This document shows, in pieces, positions 23,737-34,199 of a DNA stretch of 64,000 nt. The notes beneath the pieces are model-generated. The model saw only the letters and a list, made by a program, of their open reading frames with translations, ran no database searches and had not been told where the DNA came from. The stretch is from NCBI GenBank assembly GCA_023078555.1, contig CM041200.1:4678936-4742935 (forward strand), read 5' to 3'. This DNA comes from Ulva prolifera. Lineage: Eukaryota; Chlorophyta; Ulvophyceae; Ulvales; Ulvaceae. The translations under genes and the position numbers were made by a program. Every line of letters begins with the position of its first letter. Within the stretch, counting starts at the first letter, position 1.

Positions 23737-24704
23737 ATGCTCTGTCAACTTTCACGGACAATTTCCGAGAAGCAGTTTGACTACCTTCGAAAGCATTCAG
23801 TGCGGTATTCACAGCGGGAGAAAGTTGCACAGGTCATGGGGGTTCCGGATGGCACGGACCCTCGCAACGAAATTGGTGTGCATCGATGCACACGTCTAAC
23901 GTTCAGACGCCGAATTCTGCTGGTCGTACTATGCGGAAAGAGCAGATCTGGGAAGGCTGTTCAGGGGCACCCCGCATGCAGTTGTAGACCTCTACATGGC
24001 AGTGCTGTCATTCTGTGCAAAAGGCGAATTTGACGACACGAAGTGCTCGACATGCATGGGAATCATAAGGGCGATCCACACGGCAGCAGTGGAGAAGCGG
24101 CAGGCTGTACAGACCAGCTGCAAGTACTTCAACGACCTTGTTTTGCAGCACAGCGTCCATCGCCCACCATGGTCTGTGTCAGTCTTTTCCATCACTGACA
24201 TCAAGCAATTCTCCTCCTTCGTACATACACACTACTTTCTCAACTATGCTTATTTCCAGTACGCTTTCACACCAGCGGTCACTCTATCATTTCGGGCTAT
24301 TGACCCACGGTCATGGTTCGAGGTACCTTCGAACATTCCACCATTGGAAGATGCAATCGATGAAGCGCAGCACGAACAGCAGAAAGCTGACCTAGCTCTC
24401 AAAGCAGAGGCAGAGAGAGCCGAAGAAGAAGCGAAGGTGAATGCTGTGACTGTTGCCATAGAGCTGTGCCATCGTCTTCATGCTCTCAGACCTCGGCCGT
24501 GTTTAGGCCGCAGAAGAGGCTGAACGATCGAGACAGGCTCGAATAGATGAGGAATACATTGCAGCTGAGCCTATGGACATAGAGGCACAGGTCGAGCGCA
24601 TCGTGGTCGCACAACTTGCATTGCTGAGAAAGGAAGTATCCCGGGATTACATGGCAGAAATTTCAAAATTGAAGGAGGACATCCACAACCTCAAGCATCA
24701 TTAA
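23737..24704 (+). CDS. CFAP119: CFAP119/CCDC189-like cilia- and flagella-associated protein
   Basis: Family members are axoneme-associated proteins. Exons 23737-23875, 23982-24436 and 24507-24704 join in frame to 263 aa. Seen: VDLYMAVLSFCAKGEF, then the family's most conserved block (YFNDLVLQHSVHRPPWSVSV followed by FSITDIKQF), YFQYAFTPAVTLSF, and a charged coiled-coil tail (AEAERAEEEAK, then KEVSRDYMAEISKLKEDI). The first acceptor is GCATGCAG; donors are GTGTGC and GTGAAT. ATG at 23737 is the first in-frame Met and the N-terminus resembles the family only weakly. The gene implies a flagellated life stage. Its stop lies about 125 bp from the stop of the convergent F-box gene. Confidence 0.85.
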
Positions 24705-24828
24705 TTGCGTGTGCAAGTACGGGCATCAACTTACGCATCAGCATCTGGACTGCATCATTGACTGCAAAGTATGACCAGTGCAATCAGAGAGGGCATGGCT
24801 ACGCAGGCAGCCAGGCATGTGCCTCCAC

Positions 24829-27800
24829 TCATGCACTGTCTTTCAAGGCCAGGTGCATCTCCACGTGCCTCCTTGGATCCAACACAACATGGCACCCAAG
24901 GAGTTTCCGGGTAACGAACACATTCCGAGCAAGTCGGTGCGTGAGGCTGTTGAAGCGGTTCCGGAGAGCAGGCAAGTCCATCGACTCCTGCAGCAGCCAC
25001 TGACAGGAAGCAGCGCCACTCCACTGCAGAGACTTGGATGCGGGGTCCCAGGTTGCGGACCCCTCTACTTGAAGGATGAACTGTGCCAGAGACAAGGCGC
25101 GAAGCTCAACGCCATCGTCACCCACTGCACGTGCATCCGAGAGGGCATGCTCGATGTGTTGCCTCATAGTGTGCAAAGTGTAACTCTCGTCACGGGCTCC
25201 GCCATCGCCCTCTGTACCAAGGCCGCGCAGAGTCGCCCCCAGCTGCGCACACAACTCGGAGTGGGCCATCTCTGCACCTGCACAGCTGCGCCCCTGCACT
25301 GCTGCGAGGAACCGGGCGATGCCAAGATCGGGGCAGTGCCGTGACACCACCGCAGCGAGCATTGCCTCGACGATGCCCACGAATGCCTTGGCGCGCATGG
25401 ACGCGTGAGGGTACTGCTGCGTGCTGCATGCGGCGGCACGGAACAGCATCGTGGAGCGCCGCCACTCGCACAGATGCATCGCCACGGCGCCCCCCCAGTA
25501 CCAGATGTGGACCTGCCCGATCTCGTCGTTTGGCCGGGATGCCAGCTGGCTGAGTGCGACCTTGGCGCATGCTGGGTTCCCATAGAGAGCATGGACTTGC
25601 AAGCTGACCTGCATGTGCAGCCCGTGTCACAGTTTGCCCTCACCCAGCAGAGCTCGCATACGTAGCACGCCACAGGCTGGAGTGAGTCCCGATGTGTCAA
25701 TGTGAATCAGCCACACACTGGGACCGTGCCATACACAAGCAGGAAGACTGCACCTGAGCCGGGTCATAGTGACATCGAGTGCCGATCTTGCATGCACGGC
25801 AGCATTCACGGTGGCGCCGCAATGCAGTCAAGAACACCATGCATCAGATCCGGAAACGATTATGTGACATGGGCACAGGCAAATGCAGGCTCACAGAAAC
25901 ACCTGCCCGACCATGACACAAGCACCGTGCCTGGTCCAAAAGCTAATAGCAAGCGGCTGTAGGGCGATGTGTGCCTGCACGCCCCACACCGGCATCCACG
26001 CGCGAGCACTGCAGACTGAGTTGACAAGAAAGGTCACCTGGTGCATGAAGAATGATATGGCCGTCAGCTCCATCTCTTCGCAGTCCACATGCTCCAGCGC
26101 CACATGCTCACTGACGTGCTGGATGCTCATGCGGGCGGCCTCGTTCAGCAGCGACGCCCGCCGCGTGCTGTCGCCGTCGTCACTCAGCTGCATGCCAGGC
26201 ATGGACGCCGACATGAATCGTGAGAGCAGCCCCGCCGGGGGAATCGCCCCGGGCTGCTCGGAGAACTGCAACCATCCGATGTAGTCTATGCCGGGGTGTG
26301 ACCCACATAACATTGCCGCCAGCACAGAGGTTAATCGCGTGAGAGGGGCGCACAGATATCAGCTCCCAGATGGCTGCGTTTTGCGGCGGCTGCGCGTCAG
26401 GTGGCGGCTGCACGGCCGCGCCGACTTCCCCCTGCCCAGGGTGCGGTGCTGCGGCCGCCAGCCCGATCATCTGGTGCCACGGCACAAACGCGTGCACATG
26501 CTCCTGGTTCAGGATCTGCTGCAGCGCAAACGCATGCTGCTGCTGTGGCGCTGCAGGCGCGTTCTGCCCGAGCGCCTGCTGGACCTGCACCTGCGCTCCG
26601 ATGTGCTGCATCAGCCAGGAGCTCACAGCGCGCCGGGTCGGCAGCTGCCGCAGCTCGACGCATGCCGCGATCGCCGCCGCCCGGAACGTGTGCGGCACCC
26701 CGACCTCCGCGATCTGCTGCCGGAACTCCTCCATCCGCTGCTCCTCGTCACCAACCGGGCAGCCGTCCATGTGGAGGTGCATCGCACGCATGCGCAGCAT
26801 GCTCAGGAAGTGGTGCGGGTCACGCCCCTGCAGATTTACCTCGCACATCGCACGCAGCAGGATCTGCTCCGTCTCCTGCCCCTCCAGCGATGCCTCCGTC
26901 ACCGCCTCCCGCTCCACCTGCCCCGTAGCGGCCCCGGCCTCCGACGCCACGGCCGCGTCGGCGGCGCCATCCGGGGGCGGCGCGGCCGCGGCGCCGCCGC
27001 GCGGCGTGGCGCCGAGCGGCAGCACGCCGCCGCAGCGCTGCAGCTCTACGGGGTCTCCGAAGGTGCGGTCGAGCGCGGCGTGAAACCGCGCCTGCTCCGC
27101 GTCCGCGTCCGCGGTGTACTGGAACAGGGGGTCACTGCGGGGGAAGGAGTACATGAGCATGCAGCGCATCGCGATGCAGCGGCACATGCTCGCATCGCCG
27201 AGGCTCAGGCCCGCGATCGCGCTGAAGCTCTGGCACTGCGACATCAGGTTGTAGTGCTGCACGGCGCCGTCCGCGGCGGCGAGGCCGGTGAGTGCGAAGA
27301 TGCGGCGCGCCTCCGCGAGGTTGTACGTCACGAGCGAGATATCCCCGAGCACGAAGAGCGCCTGCAGGCAGGAGTCGACGTGGCGGCCGCTCGCGGTGCG
27401 GTACGCCTCCCACGCGAGCTCATGCATGTACTCGAACGTCGAGGGCACCTCGACGGTGCGGGTGTCGGCGCCTCCGGCCTGCGGCGGCCACTGCGGCACA
27501 CTCACGCGGAACGTCTGTAGGCCCTGCCGGATCCGGAGCTCGAGCACGGTGGCCACGAGCTGCGCGGTGGAGCACGTGAGCAGCGCATACACCTGCATGC
27601 ATGATCGTGTGTCGCCGTGGTGGAGTGCGCTGTGTGCTGCGAGGGCCGCATCCGCCGCGGGGCGCTGCGTCAGCCAGACTGTTCTGGCATGCATGCGCCA
27701 GCGCGCGCCGATTCACCCTGGCTGCACAACATGACGCAAGGAATGCGGATTAGGCGAGCGCTTTGTGGCCACAGGGGGCGCTCACCTCGTTCGTGTCGCT

Positions 27801-30800
27801 GTCGTTTGCTGCCCGGCCGTCTGCGCCCTGCCAGCGCGCGCTGCGTGTCTGCAGCTCATGCATGCACACGGTGCGTGAGAAGACCAGCGTGCGCAGCGCG
27901 GCGAGGTAGTCCGCAGACGTGATGAGCTCGTTAGCGAGATGGTTGAGTGTTGACGCGACGTATCGGGCCGCCGTCAGCGGCGCCGTGCCGGGCTGCAATG
28001 GATCCAGCTGGTCCTCGAGCACATGATCTGCAGCAGTGACACCAGTGTCGTGTGCAGGGGGTTCATATGCATGGGCTTCCTGGTGCATGGCAGAAATCCC
28101 GCGCACACCTCAAATCAGCAAGATCTGGACGTGAAATCCGAGAGCACGCGCTCTGTGACACAGTGCGCCGTAGCACACATCACGCACAGCACGCACAGCA
28201 CCAGCGGGCCGCGGAGCACCGCAGGCGCATTTGACAGCATAGCCTGGAGCACAGGCATGAGCAAGCATGCATGCATCTGGCGCAGACCTTCAGGGTGACG
28301 CATGCCAGCGACATGAGCAGCATGGTCAATACAACAGCATTCCAGTGCACCTTGTCAGGCGCCGTTGGAGTAGGAGTTGCCATTGCCGCATGAGGGCGGG
28401 GACCGGGCTGTGCTGAGGCACACCTGGCGCCAGGTGGCGCACGATCTCCACGCTGTGCGCGTAGAACAGCGCGGCCAGGGAAAAGAGGCCCAGCGCGGAG
28501 CACACTTGCGCGAGGCACTCAAACAGGCGGCTGATGATATGTGCCGGGTTCTCCGGGCCGCCGTCGGGGCCCCCCTCTCCCTGCCCGCCGACCGGCATCA
28601 GAGCCTGCAACAGCGACACACATCACCGCCACCCACTCGCCCCCTCCAGGCCACGCTCTGCCGTGTGCACAGCGCCAGCCGCTGCCACGCCAATGCATGA
28701 CAACCCACGCGGGCACTGCCTGGCGGCAGACGATGCAAGCATTCTTCCGCACAGGTGCCGCCAATCAGCTTGCCCCTGACACGCTGACGGAGCTGCCACC
28801 GCAAGTCACAGCGGCCGCAGATCTGCCGTTGCTGAACTTTCGCGGGGTACCTGCATTCCGCACATACAGCATACAGCGCAAGGCAATGCCACCATGGCCA
28901 GGTGCAGGAGCGTGTGCTGGGTCCTGTGGATAGGCGGGCGCGGCTACATGCATCTGGCCAGGCACCGGGCGCGGCCACGCACCACGATCGCTTCACGGCC
29001 GCCCTGCAGGCCCAGGATCGCGGTGAGCTCCACTTCGTAGTCTGCCCACTGCTGCTCTGCCTCGATCTCCCCAGACACATACTGCAGCTTGCCGAGCCAG
29101 GGACACGTCGTGCTGTCCGCCGCGGCCGCGTCGCCCGGGCTCTCCGGCCGCCGCCGCCGGAACCACAGCAGGCTCCACCAGAAGGGCTCTTTCCGCTTCG
29201 CCGGCGCGGCCGACACCGCCACCTCTGCAGCACTGCTGCTGGAGGCCTCTTCGAGAGACTGCTGTGCGAGGTACTCGTCCAGCTCCTGCACGAACAGGGC
29301 GCAGATGTGGCAGCAGCGGTAGTAATGGCCGAGGGGCATAACGCCAGACCAAGTCAGGAGGCCATGCATGCAGTCTCCCAATGCAGCGCAGCCTGAGCGG
29401 CAAACCTCCGGGCTCTCATCGTTCAGCCAACGGCGCAGGTACAGCATGCCGCGGTCTTCACCCGGCACGGCCGCCCCAGCGTCGCGTCCTGCGGCGGCCG
29501 CCGCCCTCGGCTGCTCCGCCCCCGCAGGCCCCCCCCGACAGCTGCCGCCGGAGGTGCGGCGGCAGGGGGCCTCGTCCTTGCAGTGCGACGCCGCGAGGTG
29601 CCAGCCGAGCATGCTCTGCGGCAGCGTGCGCGAGTCGACCTGCGGCAGCGGCAGCTCCGGCACGGGCGGTCGGTGGCCGATCGCGACGCGCTGCAGGCAC
29701 AGGCGGCACAGCGCCAGCGCGGCCTTGGCGCAGCGCCGCTGCTGCTTGACGTGCGGCAGCCGCAGCATGCAGCAGAAGAGCACCTGCACTCACTCCACAT
29801 GCCTTTCTGAAACAAAAGCAGAGCCCGGGCTGGCTGCACGAGGACGCGTCAAGCGGTGCTCCACCGGTTGATGCGCCTCCGTATGAAGCACCTCGATGCA
29901 CAGATTGCCGTGAATGCAAGGGTCTGACAAGCAATATGCTCAAGCACACCACGCACAGCGCACCGAGCACGTGTCGACAGGCGAAGTATCGGGGGCTGAC
30001 AGGGACCGCGCCTTGCTGAGCCGCTGCACAAAGTTCGAGTTGAGCTGGAACAGCGGCGGCGTCGCGAGGCGGAAGAGCGCGAGCACCCACTGCACGCAGT
30101 CCCGCAGCACCCGCGGCGTGTCCACCGCCGCCCGCACGTGGTTGTTCTCCAGCAGCGTCACGTGGATGTCCACAAACTGGCCGACGAGCACGTAGCGCAT
30201 GTCGGCGACGTCGGAGCGCAACGAGGCTTCGTTCTGCAGCAGCGCGAGCAGGGAGGTGTTGCGCGCGGCGAGCAGGAAGCCGAGGGAGTAGAGCTCCATG
30301 GTGAGCTCGATGAGGCAGCCGACGAGGACGTTGTCGCTGTGCTCCGCCGGCATCTCCATGTGTGACAGGATGGGCTCGTTGCGGCTCTTGCAGCGCATGA
30401 GCAGGTACGTCGCCATGTAGCTCGCCGCCGTCAGCCACACCGAGCGCCTGCACCCACACCACGCTGTTGGCGCCGCCTGCCGCTACAAAGGATTGCCGTC
30501 CCCCTGGCGCGAAAAGTGGCATAGGTGGCGCGTGAATGCGGGAGTTCATGCACGGGGCCATGGGCAGAACACAGGGTGTGCTACCCTGAAATGCGCGCCC
30601 GAGACCATGCAGGGGCGAGAGGTGGCGGTGGGGAGAGGGGCCACCAGGATGAGATGCAAAGTGGCAGAGGGGCCGAAAGAGGCGCACCGGTTACACATAT
30701 ACGGCGGGGACATCACCTGCACATCAAACCCCACGTGTTGCTAGACCACCCTCCTGCAATCCGCACTGCAAAAAGACATGGTCACTCTCACAGCACAACT

Positions 30801-33645
30801 CCCGGACTGCCCACAGAGTGCGATGGGTTGAGGACGGTATAAAAGCTACCCCCTCCGTTTCAGGAGGTCATGGGTTTGATTCTGCGTGCGCTTTGGGGAA
30901 TCGAAACGGCCGTGCGTGACCACCTCGCTTAGCACAGGATGAGGCCCTGTGAGTTGCGTACGGTCGTCTGAGGGGGGTTTCCAGGTGGTTCACCCCTTCG
31001 GCATGTGGTCCCGTTAGTTCGACTTGTCGATGTCCTCTTCAGACTACGGCTCACCAAATCTAGATTTACTTTTATGTACAAATGGGGGCCACGCCGGCAT
31101 GTCCCATCACCACCCGCTTCCCCGCACATCCTGCTGCAGGCATCTGCCTGCACCAGGCACCCACACGGCACGGGCGCATTTGCACCAGTGTTGGGTCGCT
31201 TTGCAGCATTTCCGGGGCTGCCATCCAGAAATCAGACCTATATATTCGGAATTGTTCCGTGTAATCGGGCCCGATGACCCAACACTGATTTACACATGCC
31301 CCAGCGCAAGCTGCCGGCGGCAGGGGGGTGCGCACCTCATACGCCGCGCCCGCCTCCTCCCGCGCCACGTGCTGCCAGAGGTGGCACGCCGCAAACTCCT
31401 TCTGGAAGTCGCGGGGCGCAACGAGCACCTGCTGCACGACGTCCGCGACGGCGGGCCGCAGCAGCGGCACGAGGCCCGGGATGTCGACCGACACGGCGGC
31501 GTCGGCCGGGCGCAGCACGTACGCCAGCAGCTCTGGCCGCCGGTGGATGTGGCTCAGCACCCGCACGGCCCGCCCGAAGTCCAGCGAGCTGCACATGTAC
31601 CCCGTTCTTTGTATTGGATGACACGATTTGAACCAAAAAAGCAGTCAAATTATATGAAAATTGGCGAGGCAGCGATTCGCCACGTGAGCTGTCGCGGCTG
31701 AGTGCGGTTGCTTCGGTCGAGCGCCAGCCACGCAGCAGGCACTGCGGCTTCCGGCGACCGTGTATGTCATGCATTGCACACAGGCCCAGGGGGCGCCTGA
31801 GGGGCGCTCGGCAGCGTAGGGCAAAGGCGCGTGTCTGCATGTGAGATGCAGAGCACCGTGAGGCCCTCATATATGCTGGCGTGGGCGCTGCTGTCCAGCA
31901 CAGACCTCTGTTCTATGAACTGGTATACAGGACCTCATGCGTAGCAATCTGACGTGCAACAGCCCACACACGATCGCGAATTGGCAGCAACGGTTCCCTG
32001 TGCGCAGATTGGCTGCGAACTCGGCTGGCAGTGGCAGAATAGCAGGAGCGGCACCTGAACGTCGCCCCGAGAAAGGTGAACGAGAACTCCTCGATCGCCA
32101 CGTCCGGGCTGCTACGGCCGGTGCCCTCCTCCGCGGCAGCCCCAGCCTCCAGGCTGCCGGCACCGCAGCCTTCCCCATCCATGTCCTCCCTTTCCACAGG
32201 AGATGGAGACTGCGGCCCCATCTCGACATCCACCGGCCCAGGCGGCGGAGGTTCCGTGCTGTCGGAGGGGTTCTCATCGGACGGAGCGTTCTGCGGTTGC
32301 GGGTCCGGGGGCTGCGCCTCTGAGCTGAGCAGGCTCTCAAACACCTGCGGCAGCGGGAGTAGCTGCAGCTGCTCCCGTTTCTCCCGCTCAATCACGCCCT
32401 GCACAGTGGCTGCCACGTCCGGGCGCCCGTGTGTAGTACGCTGTGATGAGTGCTGGTGCTGCGCCTGGGGCTGGATCGCCAGCCAGCACGCTGCCATACA
32501 GGCAGATGACAGCGCATCTATGCAGCATTTGATGTGATTCCCAGGCAACTAGTGAATTGCTTCATGTGGCTGGGGGAGGCCTGGAGGGGGGCATGCCTGC
32601 AGAGATGACTGGCTGAGGCGGAAGCAGTGGGCCATCAGAGCGACCATGGTCGCCAGCTGGCGTGCTGCAACGGTGTTTTCTTCAGCGGAACCGGCATTAA
32701 AGTCGAGCCACGAAGGCTGTGTCTCCCCGAGCATACCCAGGATGTTGTTCTCATGGATCACATCCACAGCCTTGCGAATGAGCAGTGCTGTACGCTCGAG
32801 GCACTGGCACTCCATGAACGCCAGCAGAACGTATTGCACGTAGATGCGCAGGCTTGGCGCCTCGCTGGTAGCACACGCCAGTGCAATGTCGGCATGGAGT
32901 GTGTAACCTGAACAGTGGACTCGGGTCAAAGGGCCTGGCCAGACACGCCAGATGTCAGCATGCAGAGTGTGACGGTAACAGTATTATTGGAGAGACCATT
33001 GCAGTGCGAATCCTGCAGCAGGGCCAGTGAGTCGACGGACCTGAGTTCCATTTGAGATCAGATACATGCAGGCAGTGTTCTGCAAGGGTCTTGTCGCTCT
33101 TGGCTGCGTCACTGAGTAGCGTCTGATGGCTCTTGTCCACCTGCGCACAAGGATTTGTCGACCACAGCTGAATTGCAATATATCAATAGCAACAAGAGTC
33201 TCAGAGATCGCTGACCTCACACGATAGGTGTCGATAGCTGGTGATTGTGGTGTTCCCGAGATTGAGGCCACGAGCTGCATCGCATGCTTCATTCTCACAG
33301 ACATGCGGATGCTCTCTCCAGCGGTAATATTGCAACCCCAAGCCAGCATCCAGGCAGAATGACGGCAGATTGTCCTTCCAAAGTCTGCAAGGCGGACGGC
33401 GTCAGGTGCCGTTGTTACTGGTGCTGCCGAGGTGATAGGACTGGCACTGTGCATGGACATGAAGCAATCCTTTTGAGGGGCGCAGCAGCGGACCTCTCGT
33501 CATACAGTGGATCGCAGATCACCGTCTGAAATCGTGTACACGTCGATGACAACCTCACCAGATCCCTGCAGGGCAACTTGCTGGCAATCAGCAGTTGAAG
33601 GTCTGACGGGAGCGCGAGGAGCGCAAATTTCTCAGGCCCGTCCAT
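24829..33645 (-). CDS. Giant F-box protein with helical repeat body, function unknown
   Basis: Exons on the minus strand: 33645-33494, 33446-33221, 33140-33041, 32907-32597, 32398-32055, 31588-31336, 30476-30012, 29783-28983, 28604-28424, 28027-27870, 27592-26354, 26265-25981 and 25608-24829. They sum to 5295 nt (1764 aa) and every junction keeps frame. Residues 8-45 form a clear F-box (LALPSDLQLLIASKLPCRDL then VRLSSTCTRFQ), so a role as SCF ubiquitin-ligase adaptor is plausible. The rest is mostly helical and Leu/Ala-rich, resembling a TPR-like solenoid (SCLQALFVLGDISLVTYNLA), with low-complexity Pro/Glu, Ala/Gly and Gln linkers. I recognise no other family. Weak points: the first intron is only 47 nt, two donors are GC, and the 30476 acceptor was chosen for frame. 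Met at 33738 is an alternative start. Two genes cannot be excluded. Confidence 0.65.
30838..31078 (+). mobile_element. SINE-like repeat, full-length copy B
   Basis: Matches the minus strand of 14759-15002 along its whole length: TATAAAAGCTACCCC head, GGGTTTGATTCTGCG B-box-like block, and a TACGGCTCA-containing tail. It lies in the F-box gene intron 30477-31335, opposite to that gene's direction. Confidence 0.7.
31186..31287. mobile_element. 102-bp hAT-type MITE, copy 2
   Basis: Starts CAGTGTTGGGTC and ends GACCCAACACTG, with an internal ATCGGGCCCGAT palindrome. It is flanked by ATTTGCAC (31178-31185) and ATTTACAC (31288-31295). It has the same length as 8606-8707, in the opposite orientation, and lies in an F-box gene intron. 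Confidence 0.9.
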
Positions 33646-34199
33646 CTCGGAATCACGATCAGCACATGATATATGTGGATTCACGGGTTGCCGCAATACT
33701 GTGCCATGTTTACACGGCAACACCACAAAAATATGCAAACAGCACGCAGAGTCAGTGCTTTCGCCCGATTCGCGTCAGAAGAGGCGCAATCGAGTCCCCC
33801 TTCCTGTCAAGCATGTAGGTCGCGTGTCGCAAACTTGTGTATGCTCATCTCGGACAACCCCTTCGTAGCACAGTCCATCAGGTTGTAGCATGCCCTGGCA
33901 CATGGCTACCGGTGTTTCTGTGCCCAACGCTTGTCGAGCTGAAGCCTGATGAGCACAACGACATGCCTACGCAGTGCACGACATCAGCGGAACAAGTTCT
34001 CGCAAGAGATGCATTTGGAGATGCAACGATCACCACTGAGACAGGCTGGGAGACTGCATCGTCGACGTTCCGTTTATCTGCATTGCTGATCAACTGTCCC
34101 TTGTAGGCCTGAAATGCATCATAGCGGAAATAAGAATTCCAGATCATATCTTTGCTCCTGAATTGGCTAGCAGTACGAATCAGCCGCAGGCTTAGCGGT
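33646..34199. promoter_or_regulatory. Shared 5' region between F-box gene and TSR1
   Basis: About 555 bp between two divergent start codons. A minus-strand frame here (SKDMIWNSYFRYDAF, overlapping the TSR1 5' end) looks protein-like but has no exon partner. No promoter motif can be assigned. Confidence 0.35.

Noticed and set aside
26288..27520. 410-codon plus-strand frame
   Set aside because: Lies opposite the 1239-nt F-box gene exon and is Arg/His-rich low complexity, typical of an antisense shadow in GC-rich DNA.
28902..29396. Plus-strand frame of 164 codons in the F-box gene region
   Set aside because: It is antisense to a modelled exon with good frame continuity and has no recognisable domain.
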